Positions 24,997-33,078 of a stretch of DNA of 64,000 nucleotides are shown piece after piece. The position numbers and the translations under genes were made by a program. The stretch is from Flavobacterium sp. NKUCC04_CG. GTDB taxonomy: Bacteria; Bacteroidota; Bacteroidia; Flavobacteriales; Flavobacteriaceae. The notes beneath the pieces were generated by a model that searched no databases, was not told the origin of the DNA, and saw only the letters and a list, made by a program, of their open reading frames with translations. Location: the NCBI RefSeq assembly GCF_019345525.1, contig NZ_JAHKRA010000012.1, forward strand, positions 1 to 64,000. The letters are read 5' to 3'. Position 1 is the stretch's first letter, and the number at the start of each line of letters is the position of its first letter.

Positions 24997-25845
24997 ATGA
25001 AACCAAACACACAACAATTAATTGATTTAACTACACAAGTTAGAAGAGATATTCTTCGCATGGTGCATGCCGTGAATTCTGGACATCCTGGAGGGTCTTT
25101 GGGTTGCGCAGAGTTTTTAGTAGCCCTTTACCAGGAGGTTATGGAGCGCAAGGAGGCTTTTGATATGAACGGATTAAACGAAGACATTTTCTTCCTTTCA
25201 AACGGGCATATTTCACCGGTTTTTTATAGTGTTTTAGCGCGTAGCGGTTATTTTCCAGTAAGTGAATTAGCTTCTTTTAGAAAAATAAACACCCGTCTTC
25301 AAGGACATCCAACAACACATGATCATTTGCCGGGTATTCGAATGGCTTCAGGATCATTGGGACAGGGATTGTCCGTAGCATTAGGTGCTGCGCAAGCAAA
25401 AAAGTTAAATGGTGATAAGCATTTAGTATATGTTCTTTTGGGTGATGGTGAATTGCAGGAAGGACAAAATTGGGAAGCATTAATGTATGCTGCTGCTAAA
25501 AAGGTCGACAATGTTATTGCAACAGTTGATCTTAACGGTAAGCAAATTGATGGTTCTACAGATGAGGTTTTAAACATGGGATCAATCCGAGCGAAATTTG
25601 AAGCTTTTGGATGGGATGTTTTGGAAATCGAAAAGGGTAACGATATGGAACAAGTGGTAGAAGGAATGAAACAGGCCAAACTGCGTACAGGAAATGGAAA
25701 GCCGGTTGGAATTTTGTTGCATACGGAAATGGGGAATGGTGTAGATTTTATGATGAATACTCATGCATGGCATGGAAAAGCGCCTAATGATGCACAATTG
25801 GAGCAAGCCTTGACTCAAAACCCGGAAACCTTAGGAGATTATTAA
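24997..25845 (+). CDS. Transketolase, N-terminal subunit
   Basis: A 282-residue thiamine-diphosphate-binding half of transketolase: HAVNSGHPGGSLGCAEFL near the N-terminus, LSNGHISPVFYSVLA, and the cofactor motif GDGELQEGQNWEAL. It acts with the next gene, 24 bases downstream, in the pentose phosphate pathway. Splitting of the enzyme into two chains is common in this phylum and not a defect. A TATATTTG promoter element is at 24960-24967. Confidence 0.93.
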   Translation: MKPNTQQLIDLTTQVRRDILRMVHAVNSGHPGGSLGCAEFLVALYQEVMERKEAFDMNGLNEDIFFLSNGHISPVFYSVLARSGYFPVSELASFRKINTRLQGHPTTHDHLPGIRMASGSLGQGLSVALGAAQAKKLNGDKHLVYVLLGDGELQEGQNWEALMYAAAKKVDNVIATVDLNGKQIDGSTDEVLNMGSIRAKFEAFGWDVLEIEKGNDMEQVVEGMKQAKLRTGNGKPVGILLHTEMGNGVDFMMNTHAWHGKAPNDAQLEQALTQNPETLGDY

Positions 25846-25869
25846 TCCCATTTAAATCGAAGAAACAAC

Positions 25870-26823
25870 ATGAAAAAATATACAAATACAGGAAGTAAAG
25901 ACACGCGTTCAGGTTTTGGAGCGGGTTTGACGGAACTGGGACAAAAAAATGAGAATGTAGTAGCGTTATGTGCTGATTTAATTGGGTCGTTAAAAATGGA
26001 TGATTTTAAGAAAAATCACCCAGAGCGTTTTTTTCAAATCGGAATTGCAGAGGCTAATATGATTGGAATCGCTGCGGGTTTAACTATCGGTGGTAAGATT
26101 CCCTTTACAGGAACTTTTGCGAATTTTTCTACAGGACGTGTTTATGATCAAATTAGACAATCTGTAGCCTATTCGGAAAAAAATGTAAAAATTTGTGCTT
26201 CTCACGCCGGATTAACTTTAGGTGAAGACGGTGCTACGCATCAAATTTTGGAAGATATTGGATTGATGAAGATGTTGCCGGGAATGACGGTAATCAATAC
26301 TTGCGATTACAATCAAACCAAAGCAGCTACTTTGGCTATAGCGGAATATGAAGGTCCGGTTTATTTGAGATTTGGACGTCCAGTAGTGCCAAATTTTACA
26401 GCGGAAGATCAAAAATTCGAAATAGGTAAGGCTGTATTGTTATCCGAAGGTACCGATGTGACTATTATTGCAACTGGACATTTGGTTTGGGAAGCTTTAG
26501 AAGCGGCAAACATCTTAGAGCAAAAAGGAATTTCCGCAGAGGTCATAAATATACATACCATCAAACCGTTGGATGAAGAGGCTATTTTGAAATCGGTTCG
26601 CAAAACCGGTTGCGTAGTAACGGCTGAAGAACATAATTTCCTAGGCGGTTTAGGTGAAAGTGTGGCTCGAGTGTTGAGTTTGAATCATCCACTAGCACAA
26701 GAATTTGTTGCAGTTAGCGATACCTTTGGCGAGTCAGGAACTCCTGAACAATTGATGGATAAATACGGTTTAAATTCAAGTGTTATCGTTGAAAAAGCCG
26801 AAAAGGTAATTAAACGTAAATAG
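25870..26823 (+). CDS. Transketolase, C-terminal subunit
   Basis: A 317-residue protein with the pyrimidine-binding domain ([18 protein letters not shown] with the catalytic Glu; [15 protein letters not shown]) and the C-terminal transketolase domain ([15 protein letters not shown]). It completes the enzyme with the preceding subunit. A terminator-like stem (AAACAGGTTGTC / GGCAGCCTGTTT, 26866-26891) follows. Confidence 0.93.
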   Translation: MKKYTNTGSKDTRSGFGAGLTELGQKNENVVALCADLIGSLKMDDFKKNHPERFFQIGIAEANMIGIAAGLTIGGKIPFTGTFANFSTGRVYDQIRQSVAYSEKNVKICASHAGLTLGEDGATHQILEDIGLMKMLPGMTVINTCDYNQTKAATLAIAEYEGPVYLRFGRPVVPNFTAEDQKFEIGKAVLLSEGTDVTIIATGHLVWEALEAANILEQKGISAEVINIHTIKPLDEEAILKSVRKTGCVVTAEEHNFLGGLGESVARVLSLNHPLAQEFVAVSDTFGESGTPEQLMDKYGLNSSVIVEKAEKVIKRK

Positions 26824-27130
26824 CATTTAATAATAAAAGTCTTTAAATACTTTTTTTATATTAAAAACAGGTTGTCTTATATGGCAGCCTGTTTTTTTAA
26901 GTCTATCATTGGAAGAATACCGCTGTTTTTGCTAGGGAATTTTCCGTAAATAAAATAGGGTTTTTGATTATAAAAACCCTTCGTAATAATGGAGTAACGT
27001 CTGTTGTTGATTCGGTTACTAACGTTTGTAGTTGGTGTGAATAGGGCAGTAGTAAGTAAGGAATTGACGTAAAGCAAAAATCCCATCTAGCGCACTAGAT
27101 GGGATTTTTACTAACATATTATACGGTGTC
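26824..27130. other. 307-base intergenic region with two terminators
   Basis: It contains the transketolase terminator (26866-26896) and a 15-bp perfect stem (27076-27090 with 27095-27109, AAAAATCCCATCTAG) that serves the convergent FKBP-like gene. A 69-codon - strand frame between them ends inside the first terminator and looks non-coding. Nothing else is seen. Confidence 0.6.
27076..27109. terminator. Intrinsic terminator, 15-bp perfect stem
   Basis: The arms AAAAATCCCATCTAG and CTAGATGGGATTTTT enclose CGCA. It acts on the - strand gene that ends at 27131 and, being symmetrical, on the other strand too. Confidence 0.85.
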
Positions 27131-28123
27131 TTAGTGACATCTATTGTCTAAGTGTTTTTTAACACTTCCTCCTGGACAAGAGGGGATAGCGCTAAACTCA
27201 TAAAGTTTTTTGACAGTAACGCCGTTTTCTATAACTTCATAAGTAATCTCATCACGAGTTAAAAATCCATCTGCGTCATCATCGACATCCATAAAGTTTG
27301 GAATACCATCTCCATCGGTATCGTCGTCAAAATAGTCGCCGTTTCCGTTGAGGTCTTCATATATAGAAGGAATACCGTCTCTGTCGTGGTCTCTGCTCAA
27401 TTTGCTAATTAAGGTGATGTCAAAAATAAGATTAGCATAAGCTTCTCCTGTTGTTGGAGAATTAAAATACATTAATCCAGAAGGGATGAAAGCAATGATT
27501 CGACCTGCGTTTTCGAAATTAAAGGTTCCGTCAGGATTTTGGGTGATGCTCGTCGCTTCTTTCATCAAGGCTGTGGCTAATCTATAACCAGATTTTGTTT
27601 GTCCCGCAACTGCTGGCATTAATCCAGGAATTGGTGCTGGATAAGTAGTCCACATACCTGTTTTATTTACGTCGAATACCCTGTTTTTTAAAGTATATCC
27701 TTTGTAGCTAGTGTAGGTAGAGTCAATCGTAATTGCTTGTTCACCACCACCTTCATTTAGTACCAAGTAATACAAAGTGTATTCTACCGCGTCGGCTGTT
27801 TTGGCATATTTTACAATATTGGAACCAGTTGTGTAAAGTGCGTATTCATCGTTTTTGATTTTCACAGACTTTAGTTCAAACTGTTTTTGATCCCAAATAG
27901 AAATCTGTGTATTCTTATCTGTAATAGAATCTAAAGTAATATCCTCACCATCTATTTTGAGATAGTTGTTCTTTAAGTAATTTTCTATTTTTACGATATC
28001 TTCGCTATATACTTCCGCACGGTCTCTAATCGGCACTGTTTTAATGTCGTCGTCACTTTTTTTACAGTTTGCAGCAGCTATGGCTAAGCCTATAAGTGCA
28101 AAAAGTTTGAAAAATCTATTCAT
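27131..28123 (-). CDS. FKBP-like lipoprotein with C-terminal calcium-binding repeats
   Basis: A 330-residue lipoprotein (lipobox AAANC, Cys20). Residues about 120-245 resemble an extracytoplasmic FKBP peptidyl-prolyl isomerase; the end of the domain reads IAFIPSGLMYFNSP and LIFDITLI. After it come thrombospondin-type-3 calcium repeats (DHDRDGIPSIYEDLNGNGD, DDTDGDGIPNFMDVDDDADG), followed by a short tail with two cysteines. It is probably surface or periplasmic. Isomerase activity is uncertain because the domain is divergent. Confidence 0.7.
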   Translation of the reverse strand: MNRFFKLFALIGLAIAAANCKKSDDDIKTVPIRDRAEVYSEDIVKIENYLKNNYLKIDGEDITLDSITDKNTQISIWDQKQFELKSVKIKNDEYALYTTGSNIVKYAKTADAVEYTLYYLVLNEGGGEQAITIDSTYTSYKGYTLKNRVFDVNKTGMWTTYPAPIPGLMPAVAGQTKSGYRLATALMKEATSITQNPDGTFNFENAGRIIAFIPSGLMYFNSPTTGEAYANLIFDITLISKLSRDHDRDGIPSIYEDLNGNGDYFDDDTDGDGIPNFMDVDDDADGFLTRDEITYEVIENGVTVKKLYEFSAIPSCPGGSVKKHLDNRCH

Positions 28124-28199
28124 TTGAAATAATTTAGTGCCGCAAGATACAATTTTCCTTTATTTTTGTAAGGTTAATAAATGAATTTTATTTGAGAAC

Positions 28200-28592
28200 A
28201 TGAGAATTGATAAGTATTTGTGGAGTGTGCGTTACTATAAAACCAGAAGCATTGCAACAGAGGCATGTAAGAAAGGACATATTACCGTTAATGGGCAGGC
28301 AGCTAAGGCATCTAGAGATGTTTTTCCGGGTGACCAGATTACTTTAAGGAAGGATCAGATTGTTTATAAAATGAATGTTTTAGACGTGCCTTTAAATCGG
28401 CTAGGAGCTAAACTTGTAGATATGTACCGAAAAGATACGACACCTCCAGAGGCTTTTGAGCATTTGGAATTGTTAAAGTTGTCGAAAGAGCATTATCGTG
28501 CGCACGGTACGGGTAGACCAACTAAAAAAGACCGTAGAGATATTGATGGATATGTAAGTGGTGATAGCGATGGAGAAGAAAGTGTTGAATAA
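28200..28592 (+). CDS. S4-domain RNA-binding protein, Hsp15-like
   Basis: A 130-residue protein beginning with an S4 domain (MRIDKYLWSVRYYKTRSIA, then ACKKGHITVNGQAAKASRDV) and ending in a basic then acidic tail. Hsp15 rescues stalled 50S subunits that carry peptidyl-tRNA. It overlaps the methyltransferase gene by about 23 bases and begins a three-gene run. Confidence 0.87.
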   Translation: MRIDKYLWSVRYYKTRSIATEACKKGHITVNGQAAKASRDVFPGDQITLRKDQIVYKMNVLDVPLNRLGAKLVDMYRKDTTPPEAFEHLELLKLSKEHYRAHGTGRPTKKDRRDIDGYVSGDSDGEESVE

Positions 28593-29166
28593 CAGTTATT
28601 GGTCTGAACAATATCAGGCTAATAATACCTATTGGAATGCGGGTTCAATTACCGCCCCTTTAAAGGAATACTTTGACGGTATTGAGGATAAAAATATTAA
28701 AATATTAATCCCAGGCGTTGGACACGGGCACGAACTGCTGTATCTTTATCGCAATGGTTTTACTAATGTAACGGCTATTGATATCGCTGCCGAGGCGTTG
28801 GAACACATTAGAATCGAGGCGGCAGATTTTCCTCTTGACCATTTGATTCTAGGAGATTTTTTTGAGCATCAAGGAGCTTATGATTTGATAGTTGAACAGA
28901 CTTTCTTTTGTTCGTTACAGCCCGAATTAAGAGTGAATTACGTAGAGAAGATGAGTCAGTTGCTCGCGGATAAAGGCAGGCTAGTCGGTTTGTTGTTTGA
29001 TGATTGTTTCAAAACCGAGGGGCCTCCATTTGGTGGTTCACTTGTGGAGTATCAGCAACTCTTTGAGCCGCGAATGCATATTCAAAAGTTAGAAACGGCA
29101 TACAATTCGATTAAACCTAGAGCAGGACGTGAATTATTTATTATAATAGAAAGAAAAAATGACTAA
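28570..29166 (+). CDS. TPMT-family SAM-dependent methyltransferase
   Basis: About 198 residues with the thiopurine-methyltransferase-type layout: YWNAGSITAPLKEYFD, the SAM motif ILIPGVGHGHELLYL, then AIDIAAEAL and the FDLIVEQTFFCSL-like segment. The substrate is unknown. The ATG at 28570 is preferred over GTG at 28558, four codons upstream. The start lies inside the end of the S4 gene and the stop overlaps the next gene by 8 bases, so all three are translationally linked. Confidence 0.85.
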   Translation: MEKKVLNNSYWSEQYQANNTYWNAGSITAPLKEYFDGIEDKNIKILIPGVGHGHELLYLYRNGFTNVTAIDIAAEALEHIRIEAADFPLDHLILGDFFEHQGAYDLIVEQTFFCSLQPELRVNYVEKMSQLLADKGRLVGLLFDDCFKTEGPPFGGSLVEYQQLFEPRMHIQKLETAYNSIKPRAGRELFIIIERKND

Positions 29167-29656
29167 AAATATTATTTTAACCAAAGAAGAGATTTATCAC
29201 AAATCGAAGAGAATTGCTTACCAAATATATGAAACCTTTGTAGAAGAGGAGGAGATTGTATTGGCTGGAATAGCGAGTAACGGCTATGTATTTGCACAGA
29301 AAATCGCCGAGCAATTAGCGCAGATTGCCGACTTTAAAGTGATTTTATGTGAAGTCAAAATAGACAAACAGAATGCCTTATTACCCATTACCACTTCCAT
29401 CAGCTCAGATCAATATCAAAATAAAAGCGTAGTGTTAATCGACGATGTGCTCAATTCGGGTACCACCTTGATATATGGTGTTAAGCACTTTTTGGAAGTG
29501 CCTTTAAAGAAATTTAAAACGGCTGTTTTAGTCGACCGAAACCATAAAAAATATCCCGTAAAAGCCGATTTTAAAGGCTTGTCTTTATCTACGTCACTTT
29601 TAGAGCATATCCAAGTGGTTTTTGAAGGGGATGATGAATATGCTTATTTATGCTAA
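29159..29656 (+). CDS. Phosphoribosyltransferase-fold protein (PyrR-like)
   Basis: A 165-residue type I phosphoribosyltransferase with the PRPP-binding motif VVLIDDVLNSGTTL and a hood region like PyrR. Whether it acts as uracil phosphoribosyltransferase, regulator or in salvage cannot be told. It is the last gene of the Hsp15 operon and ends convergent with aroK, overlapping it by 9 bases. Confidence 0.82.
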   Translation: MTKNIILTKEEIYHKSKRIAYQIYETFVEEEEIVLAGIASNGYVFAQKIAEQLAQIADFKVILCEVKIDKQNALLPITTSISSDQYQNKSVVLIDDVLNSGTTLIYGVKHFLEVPLKKFKTAVLVDRNHKKYPVKADFKGLSLSTSLLEHIQVVFEGDDEYAYLC

Positions 29657-30166
29657 TAGTGAAATAATTTCCTCTGTAATTGTTGCGACATCTTTTTGAT
29701 CAACTTTGATGGTGTGTTGCGCATGATGATAAAAATAACTGCGTTCGAAGAGCTGTTTGGCAATAAATGATTCCAGCGGCTCTTCGGTGTTTTGAGCCAG
29801 TATAGGACGATTATTACTGTCGTTTGCAAGTCGGCTTAATAAAGTCGGTATACTTGCCTTTAAATAGACGGAAACGAGTTGTTCTTGATTTAGTAATAAG
29901 TGGTTGTTCGCATAACAAGGAGTTCCGCCGCCGAGACTCAACACAAAGGACTCGGGAGCTTGTAGTAGTTTTTGAAATATCTCCTGTTCTTTTTTTCTAA
30001 AAAAGATTTCACCACGTTCTAAAAAGATATTAGAAATGGAAGATTGGCATTCGGCTTCGATTAATTGGTCCAAATCATAAGTCGGAAGCAGTAGGGCTTT
30101 TCCCAGTGTTTTGGCGGTTGTTGATTTTCCAGACCCCATGTATCCTAATAGAATGATTTTTTTCAT
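29648..30166 (-). CDS. aroK: Shikimate kinase
   Basis: A 172-residue kinase with the P-loop LGYMGSGKSTTAKTL, the shikimate-binding SLGGGTPCY and the lid region around NNRPILAQN. It phosphorylates shikimate in aromatic amino acid synthesis. The length is normal for AroK. Confidence 0.95.
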   Translation of the reverse strand: MKKIILLGYMGSGKSTTAKTLGKALLLPTYDLDQLIEAECQSSISNIFLERGEIFFRKKEQEIFQKLLQAPESFVLSLGGGTPCYANNHLLLNQEQLVSVYLKASIPTLLSRLANDSNNRPILAQNTEEPLESFIAKQLFERSYFYHHAQHTIKVDQKDVATITEEIISLLA

Positions 30167-30239
30167 AAAAATAAATAGTTGTTAGATAAGACGTTAGGAA
30201 AAAAGACTTGTGAAAAAGCAAATTTAAGATAAATATCCC

Positions 30240-30269
30240 TTGGATTTTAAAATAATCATTCTATATTTG
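30240..30269 (+). promoter_or_regulatory. Promoter of the tRNA cluster
   Basis: TTGG at 30240-30243 and TATATTTG at 30262-30269, 18 bases apart, fit the Bacteroidetes pattern TTTG-N18-TAnnTTTG. The first tRNA begins 28 bases later. Confidence 0.6.
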
Positions 30270-30296
30270 CACCCGCATTCAGGGAATGAATTTGCA

Positions 30297-30369
30297 GACT
30301 CGATAGCTCAGTTGGTAGAGCACAACACTTTTAATGTTGGGGTCCTGGGTTCGAGCCCCAGTCGGGTCA
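30297..30369 (+). tRNA. tRNA-Lys (UUU), copy 1
   Basis: A 73-base cloverleaf: acceptor GACTCGA / TCGGGTC, D stem GCTC / GAGC, anticodon stem CAACA / TGTTG with loop CTTTTAA (anticodon TTT), T stem CTGGG / CCCAG and discriminator A. The 3' CCA is not encoded. Confidence 0.97.
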
Positions 30370-30398
30370 CTAAGACCTATTATTCATTCCTTGTTTAC

Positions 30399-30471
30399 GA
30401 CTCGATAGCTCAGTTGGTAGAGCACAACACTTTTAATGTTGGGGTCCTGGGTTCGAGCCCCAGTCGGGTCA
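30399..30471 (+). tRNA. tRNA-Lys (UUU), copy 2
   Basis: Identical in all 73 bases to the copy at 30297. It lies 29 bases downstream of that copy. Confidence 0.97.
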
Positions 30472-30502
30472 CTAGCCAATAAGAAACTCGTTTTTTTATT
30501 TC

Positions 30503-30584
30503 GGCCACGTGGAGAAATTGGTAGACTCGCCATCTTGAGGGGGTGGTGTCGCAAGACGTGTCAGTTCGAATCTGATCGTGGTCA
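30503..30584 (+). tRNA. tRNA-Leu (GAG)
   Basis: An 82-base class II tRNA: acceptor GGCCACG / CGTGGTC, anticodon stem CCATC / GGTGG with loop TTGAGGG (anticodon GAG), a long variable arm (GTGTCGCAAGACGT) and discriminator A. It reads CUC and CUU codons. Confidence 0.95.
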
Positions 30585-30671
30585 CTTTTAAGTTTAAAAG
30601 TGCTTGAAATTAGAGATATAAGAGTTTCTTCTCTTTTTTTCCAATAGAATTGATTTACTAGATTATATAAT

Positions 30672-30744
30672 GACTCGATAGCTCAGTTGGTAGAGCACAA
30701 CACTTTTAATGTTGGGGTCCTGGGTTCGAGCCCCAGTCGGGTCA
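30672..30744 (+). tRNA. tRNA-Lys (UUU), copy 3
   Basis: Identical to the copies at 30297 and 30399. It shares its immediate flanks (ATAAT before, CACAAAC after) with copy 4, so those two arose from each other. Confidence 0.97.
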
Positions 30745-30820
30745 CAAACGCAGATGCAGCACTGCGTATTTTTAAATCTTCAGATTTTAAATAAAAAAAA
30801 GCTGTAATATAATGGATAAT

Positions 30821-30893
30821 GACTCGATAGCTCAGTTGGTAGAGCACAACACTTTTAATGTTGGGGTCCTGGGTTCGAGCCCCAGTCGGGTCA
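30821..30893 (+). tRNA. tRNA-Lys (UUU), copy 4
   Basis: The fourth identical copy. It is followed directly by the terminator at 30904. Confidence 0.97.
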
Positions 30894-30903
30894 CAAACAA
30901 AAA

Positions 30904-30932
30904 AGCAACTTCAAAAGAGTTGCTTTTTTTTG
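30904..30932 (+). terminator. Terminator of the tRNA cluster
   Basis: The stem GCAACT / AGTTGC, extended by A-T pairs, is followed by a run of T. It ends the tRNA transcript. Confidence 0.8.
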
Positions 30933-30970
30933 TTTGCGCTGTATTGAACAAAAGGCTAAGGATGGGGCTA

Positions 30971-31023
30971 TCCTAAAAGTAGTGTTTATGCAAAAATAGT
31001 GGCTAATCTATGCTAGAAAAATT
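30971..31023. repeat. 53-bp direct repeat, left copy (cassette border)
   Basis: It matches 32430-32482 with two mismatches; 42 consecutive bases (30982-31023) are identical. The similarity fades over about 12 more bases to the right. The two copies bracket the satD-like gene and its membrane partner and nothing else, as attachment-site-like or recombination borders would. Confidence 0.9.
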
Positions 31024-31170
31024 CTATATTCGTTTAATCATACCTAAAAAATTAATGCTGTAGTTGAAGATTGTAATATATTTGACTTCAAAAAGGGGGC
31101 TGTTAGTTGCATTTAAAGCTATGAGTAATGTTTATCTGTAGATTTGTCAATTTCTATAATAGGTTTTTTG

Positions 31171-31243
31171 TTGCACATATAATGCAATAAATGTATTTTT
31201 GCACTATATATGCAACATTGTGGTTTATGCATGTATAGTGCAA
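31171..31243. promoter_or_regulatory. Three 17-bp operator-like quasi-palindromes at 28-bp spacing
   Basis: Site 1 (31171-31187), site 2 (31199-31215, TTGCACTATATATGCAA) and site 3 (31227-31243, inverted) share TTGCAC at one end and ATGCAA or its near match at the other. Centres are exactly 28 bp apart (31179, 31207, 31235). They lie 26 bases before the satD-like start. The HTH protein encoded next is a natural candidate to bind them. Between 31024 and 31170 I see no gene. Confidence 0.65.
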
Positions 31244-31268
31244 CGAAAATACTTAGTTATATAAAATT

Positions 31269-31901
31269 ATGAAATACCCAATACTAATGGCTGATATTGT
31301 CGACAGCAGGAAGGCAGATCAGATTTTACTGATTAACGAGTTTAAAAGGATAGTGAATTACATCAATAATAGATGGGAAATGTCGATTTTGTCTCCATTA
31401 ACTATAACCTTAGGTGATGAATTTCAAGGTGTAATAAAGGATATGGAGTCCTGCTACAAATTGGTGTTCGATATGGAGGAGTTTATCATAGAGCACTCTT
31501 TAAGTATTAAATTAAGATATGTGATGAACTATGGCATCATCGAGACTCCAATTAATAGAGATATTGCGTATGAAATGTTAGGTGATGGACTAACTCAAGC
31601 ACGAGAGCAACTTAATAAATTGAAAGCAAGTTCTAATAGATTTATGATTCTTTCCGATAAAAATGAAATGAATTCTGCTGTAATAAGCGATTTGTTTTTG
31701 TTGTATGGAAGTTACATCGACTCTTGGAAGTTGAATGAATATCAAATGGTATCTGAATTCTTAAAAGATAAAGACTACAAGGTGGTAGCTAAGAATTTAG
31801 GTATGAATAAATCGAGTACTTGGAGACGATATAAAAGTTTACACATAGAAGAATACAAAACAACTAAAGATCTTATTTTAACGTTAAACAGAATTTTATG
31901 A
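31269..31901 (+). CDS. SatD-family protein; nucleotidyl-cyclase-like domain plus HTH
   Basis: A 210-residue soluble protein of the SatD family, whose biochemical role is not established. Residues 1-125 align by eye with class III nucleotidyl cyclases: MADIVDSR with Asp9 at the first metal position, TLGDEFQGV with Asp50 at the second, LRYVMNYGII with Arg83, and MLGDGLTQAREQL (from residue 103) like the GxxVNxAARL region. Residues about 168-192 (YKVVAKNLGMNKSSTWRRYKSL) form a helix-turn-helix. It is preceded by three operator-like sites and overlaps the next gene at ATGA. Cyclase activity and DNA binding are inferences from these motifs. Confidence 0.8.
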   Translation: MKYPILMADIVDSRKADQILLINEFKRIVNYINNRWEMSILSPLTITLGDEFQGVIKDMESCYKLVFDMEEFIIEHSLSIKLRYVMNYGIIETPINRDIAYEMLGDGLTQAREQLNKLKASSNRFMILSDKNEMNSAVISDLFLLYGSYIDSWKLNEYQMVSEFLKDKDYKVVAKNLGMNKSSTWRRYKSLHIEEYKTTKDLILTLNRIL

Positions 31902-32290
31902 TATGTAAATATGTGGTATTTATGTTAATCTTTTTAATAGGTGAGATATTGATTAATGTTACCTGGTTCAAGTATCTAAAGGCGAAGTTTACTGAAGAGA
32001 ATCTAAAGGCGAAGATTTCTGATACGGAAACAAAAGATTCTAGTAAAACTCTATTGAGGTTGAACATTTCAACTTTCAAGGGGGTTATGGAAAGACTTAT
32101 TATTGCAATATGTCTAGCAATCGGGGTAGCTCCTATCCTTATTGTATTCGGAGCACTGAAAATCGGAACAAGATTAAAGTCTCCAGATGATAAGATCCAG
32201 AACGACTATTTTTTGATAGGTAATCTAAGTTCCATATTTATATCGGTAATGTATGTGTATATTTTTCAAAAAACAATGCACCTTTTCTGA
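31898..32290 (+). CDS. Three-helix membrane protein coupled to the SatD-like gene
   Basis: A 130-residue protein with membrane helices at about 4-23, 67-90 and 104-124 and a charged loop of about 40 residues between helices 1 and 2 (with KAKFTEENLKAKISD). It overlaps the SatD-like gene by four bases (ATGA), the sign of coupled translation. I recognise no family; it does not look like DUF3307, which often neighbours SatD elsewhere. By analogy with two-gene signalling systems it could be an effector that responds to the SatD-like enzyme. That role is inference. Confidence 0.7.
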   Translation: MICKYVVFMLIFLIGEILINVTWFKYLKAKFTEENLKAKISDTETKDSSKTLLRLNISTFKGVMERLIIAICLAIGVAPILIVFGALKIGTRLKSPDDKIQNDYFLIGNLSSIFISVMYVYIFQKTMHLF

Positions 32291-32429
32291 AAACACTCTA
32301 AAAAACCTTCAAAATAAAAACTGTAAATATTGATGTCAAGCATAATCTAGTATTTTTTAAATGCTCATAATTGAAAGTGATTCGTACAATAGCAGTGGAA
32401 TCAAAAGACGTTATGTGTAAAAGGATTAA

Positions 32430-32482
32430 TCCTAAATGTTGTGTTTATGCAAAAATAGTGGCTAATCTATGCTAGAAAAATT
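32430..32482. repeat. 53-bp direct repeat, right copy (cassette border)
   Basis: See 30971-31023. The repeat begins TCCTAAATGTTG and runs to GCTAGAAAAATT. The 139 bases between the membrane gene and this repeat (32291-32429) contain no gene. Confidence 0.9.
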
Positions 32483-32539
32483 AGTTATCGTTCAAACTCT
32501 AAATGGAGTTATAATAAGTGTACTATTTGCAAAAAAAAA

Positions 32540-32584
32540 GTGCTAAAGAACCATTTTGGAAAAACCAATGAAGTTCTTTAGCAC
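32540..32584 (-). terminator. Terminator of the CDGSH gene, 12-bp stem
   Basis: GTGCTAAAGAAC (32540-32551) pairs perfectly with 32573-32584 around a 21-base loop. On the - strand the stem is followed by nine T residues, so it terminates the gene that ends at 32610. Confidence 0.8.
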
Positions 32585-32609
32585 GAATCTATATATTTAA
32601 AAAATACAC

Positions 32610-32834
32610 TTATACTTTTTTCGGAGGTAGATCAAAGGCGATGGCTTCATGCTCAAAATGACCGTTGTGAGCCCCATCGCAAAAAGGCTTGTTTTTAGAA
32701 AGCCCACATCGACAAATAGAAAGTACAGTTCTACCCTGTAATCCATAAGTGTCTCCATTTCTATCTACGATTTCAAAATCACCCTCGATTTTTACCGAAC
32801 CGTTGTTGTTTATAGTAAGTTTTGTTTTTGACAT
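32610..32834 (-). CDS. CDGSH iron-sulfur domain protein
   Basis: A 74-residue protein with one CDGSH motif: CRCGLSKNKPFCDGAH, giving the 3-Cys 1-His ligand set of a [2Fe-2S] cluster. Small single-motif proteins like this are cytoplasmic, and roles in redox sensing or cluster transfer are proposed. It is monocistronic with its own terminator, immediately outside the satD cassette. Confidence 0.9.
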   Translation of the reverse strand: MSKTKLTINNNGSVKIEGDFEIVDRNGDTYGLQGRTVLSICRCGLSKNKPFCDGAHNGHFEHEAIAFDLPPKKV

Positions 32835-33078
32835 ATTGTTTGAGTTTACTTTGTTTGCAACAAAAATAGACTAATAAAGTCAGTACTGCTTCATGTTATT
32901 TCTATTTAGAAACGTTCCTTTTAACGGCAACAAAAAACGATGGTTTGGGAATTCTAACTCAGTGCTGTTGCTATTAGCGCAGTTAAAAACAATTAGTCTC
33001 GTGTATCTTATGGATAGTACTTTGTGTTAAGCTTGCTTTTTGGTGCTTGTATAGCAGCGTGGAACTACCGTAAAAAGA

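Noticed and set aside
24997..26823. Frameshifted transketolase, because the enzyme is split
   Set aside because: Both halves have their own start and a 24-base gap, and split transketolases are common in this phylum.
26877..27086. 69-codon - strand frame between two terminators
   Set aside because: Its stop lies in the transketolase terminator; no family resemblance and no promoter.
30240..30482. 80-codon open frame over the first two tRNA-Lys genes
   Set aside because: It reads through tRNA genes, and the peptide is duplicated only because the tRNAs are identical.
30297..31023. tRNA 3' end as the attachment site of the satD cassette
   Set aside because: The 53-bp repeat does not contain any tRNA sequence, so integration into a tRNA gene is not supported.
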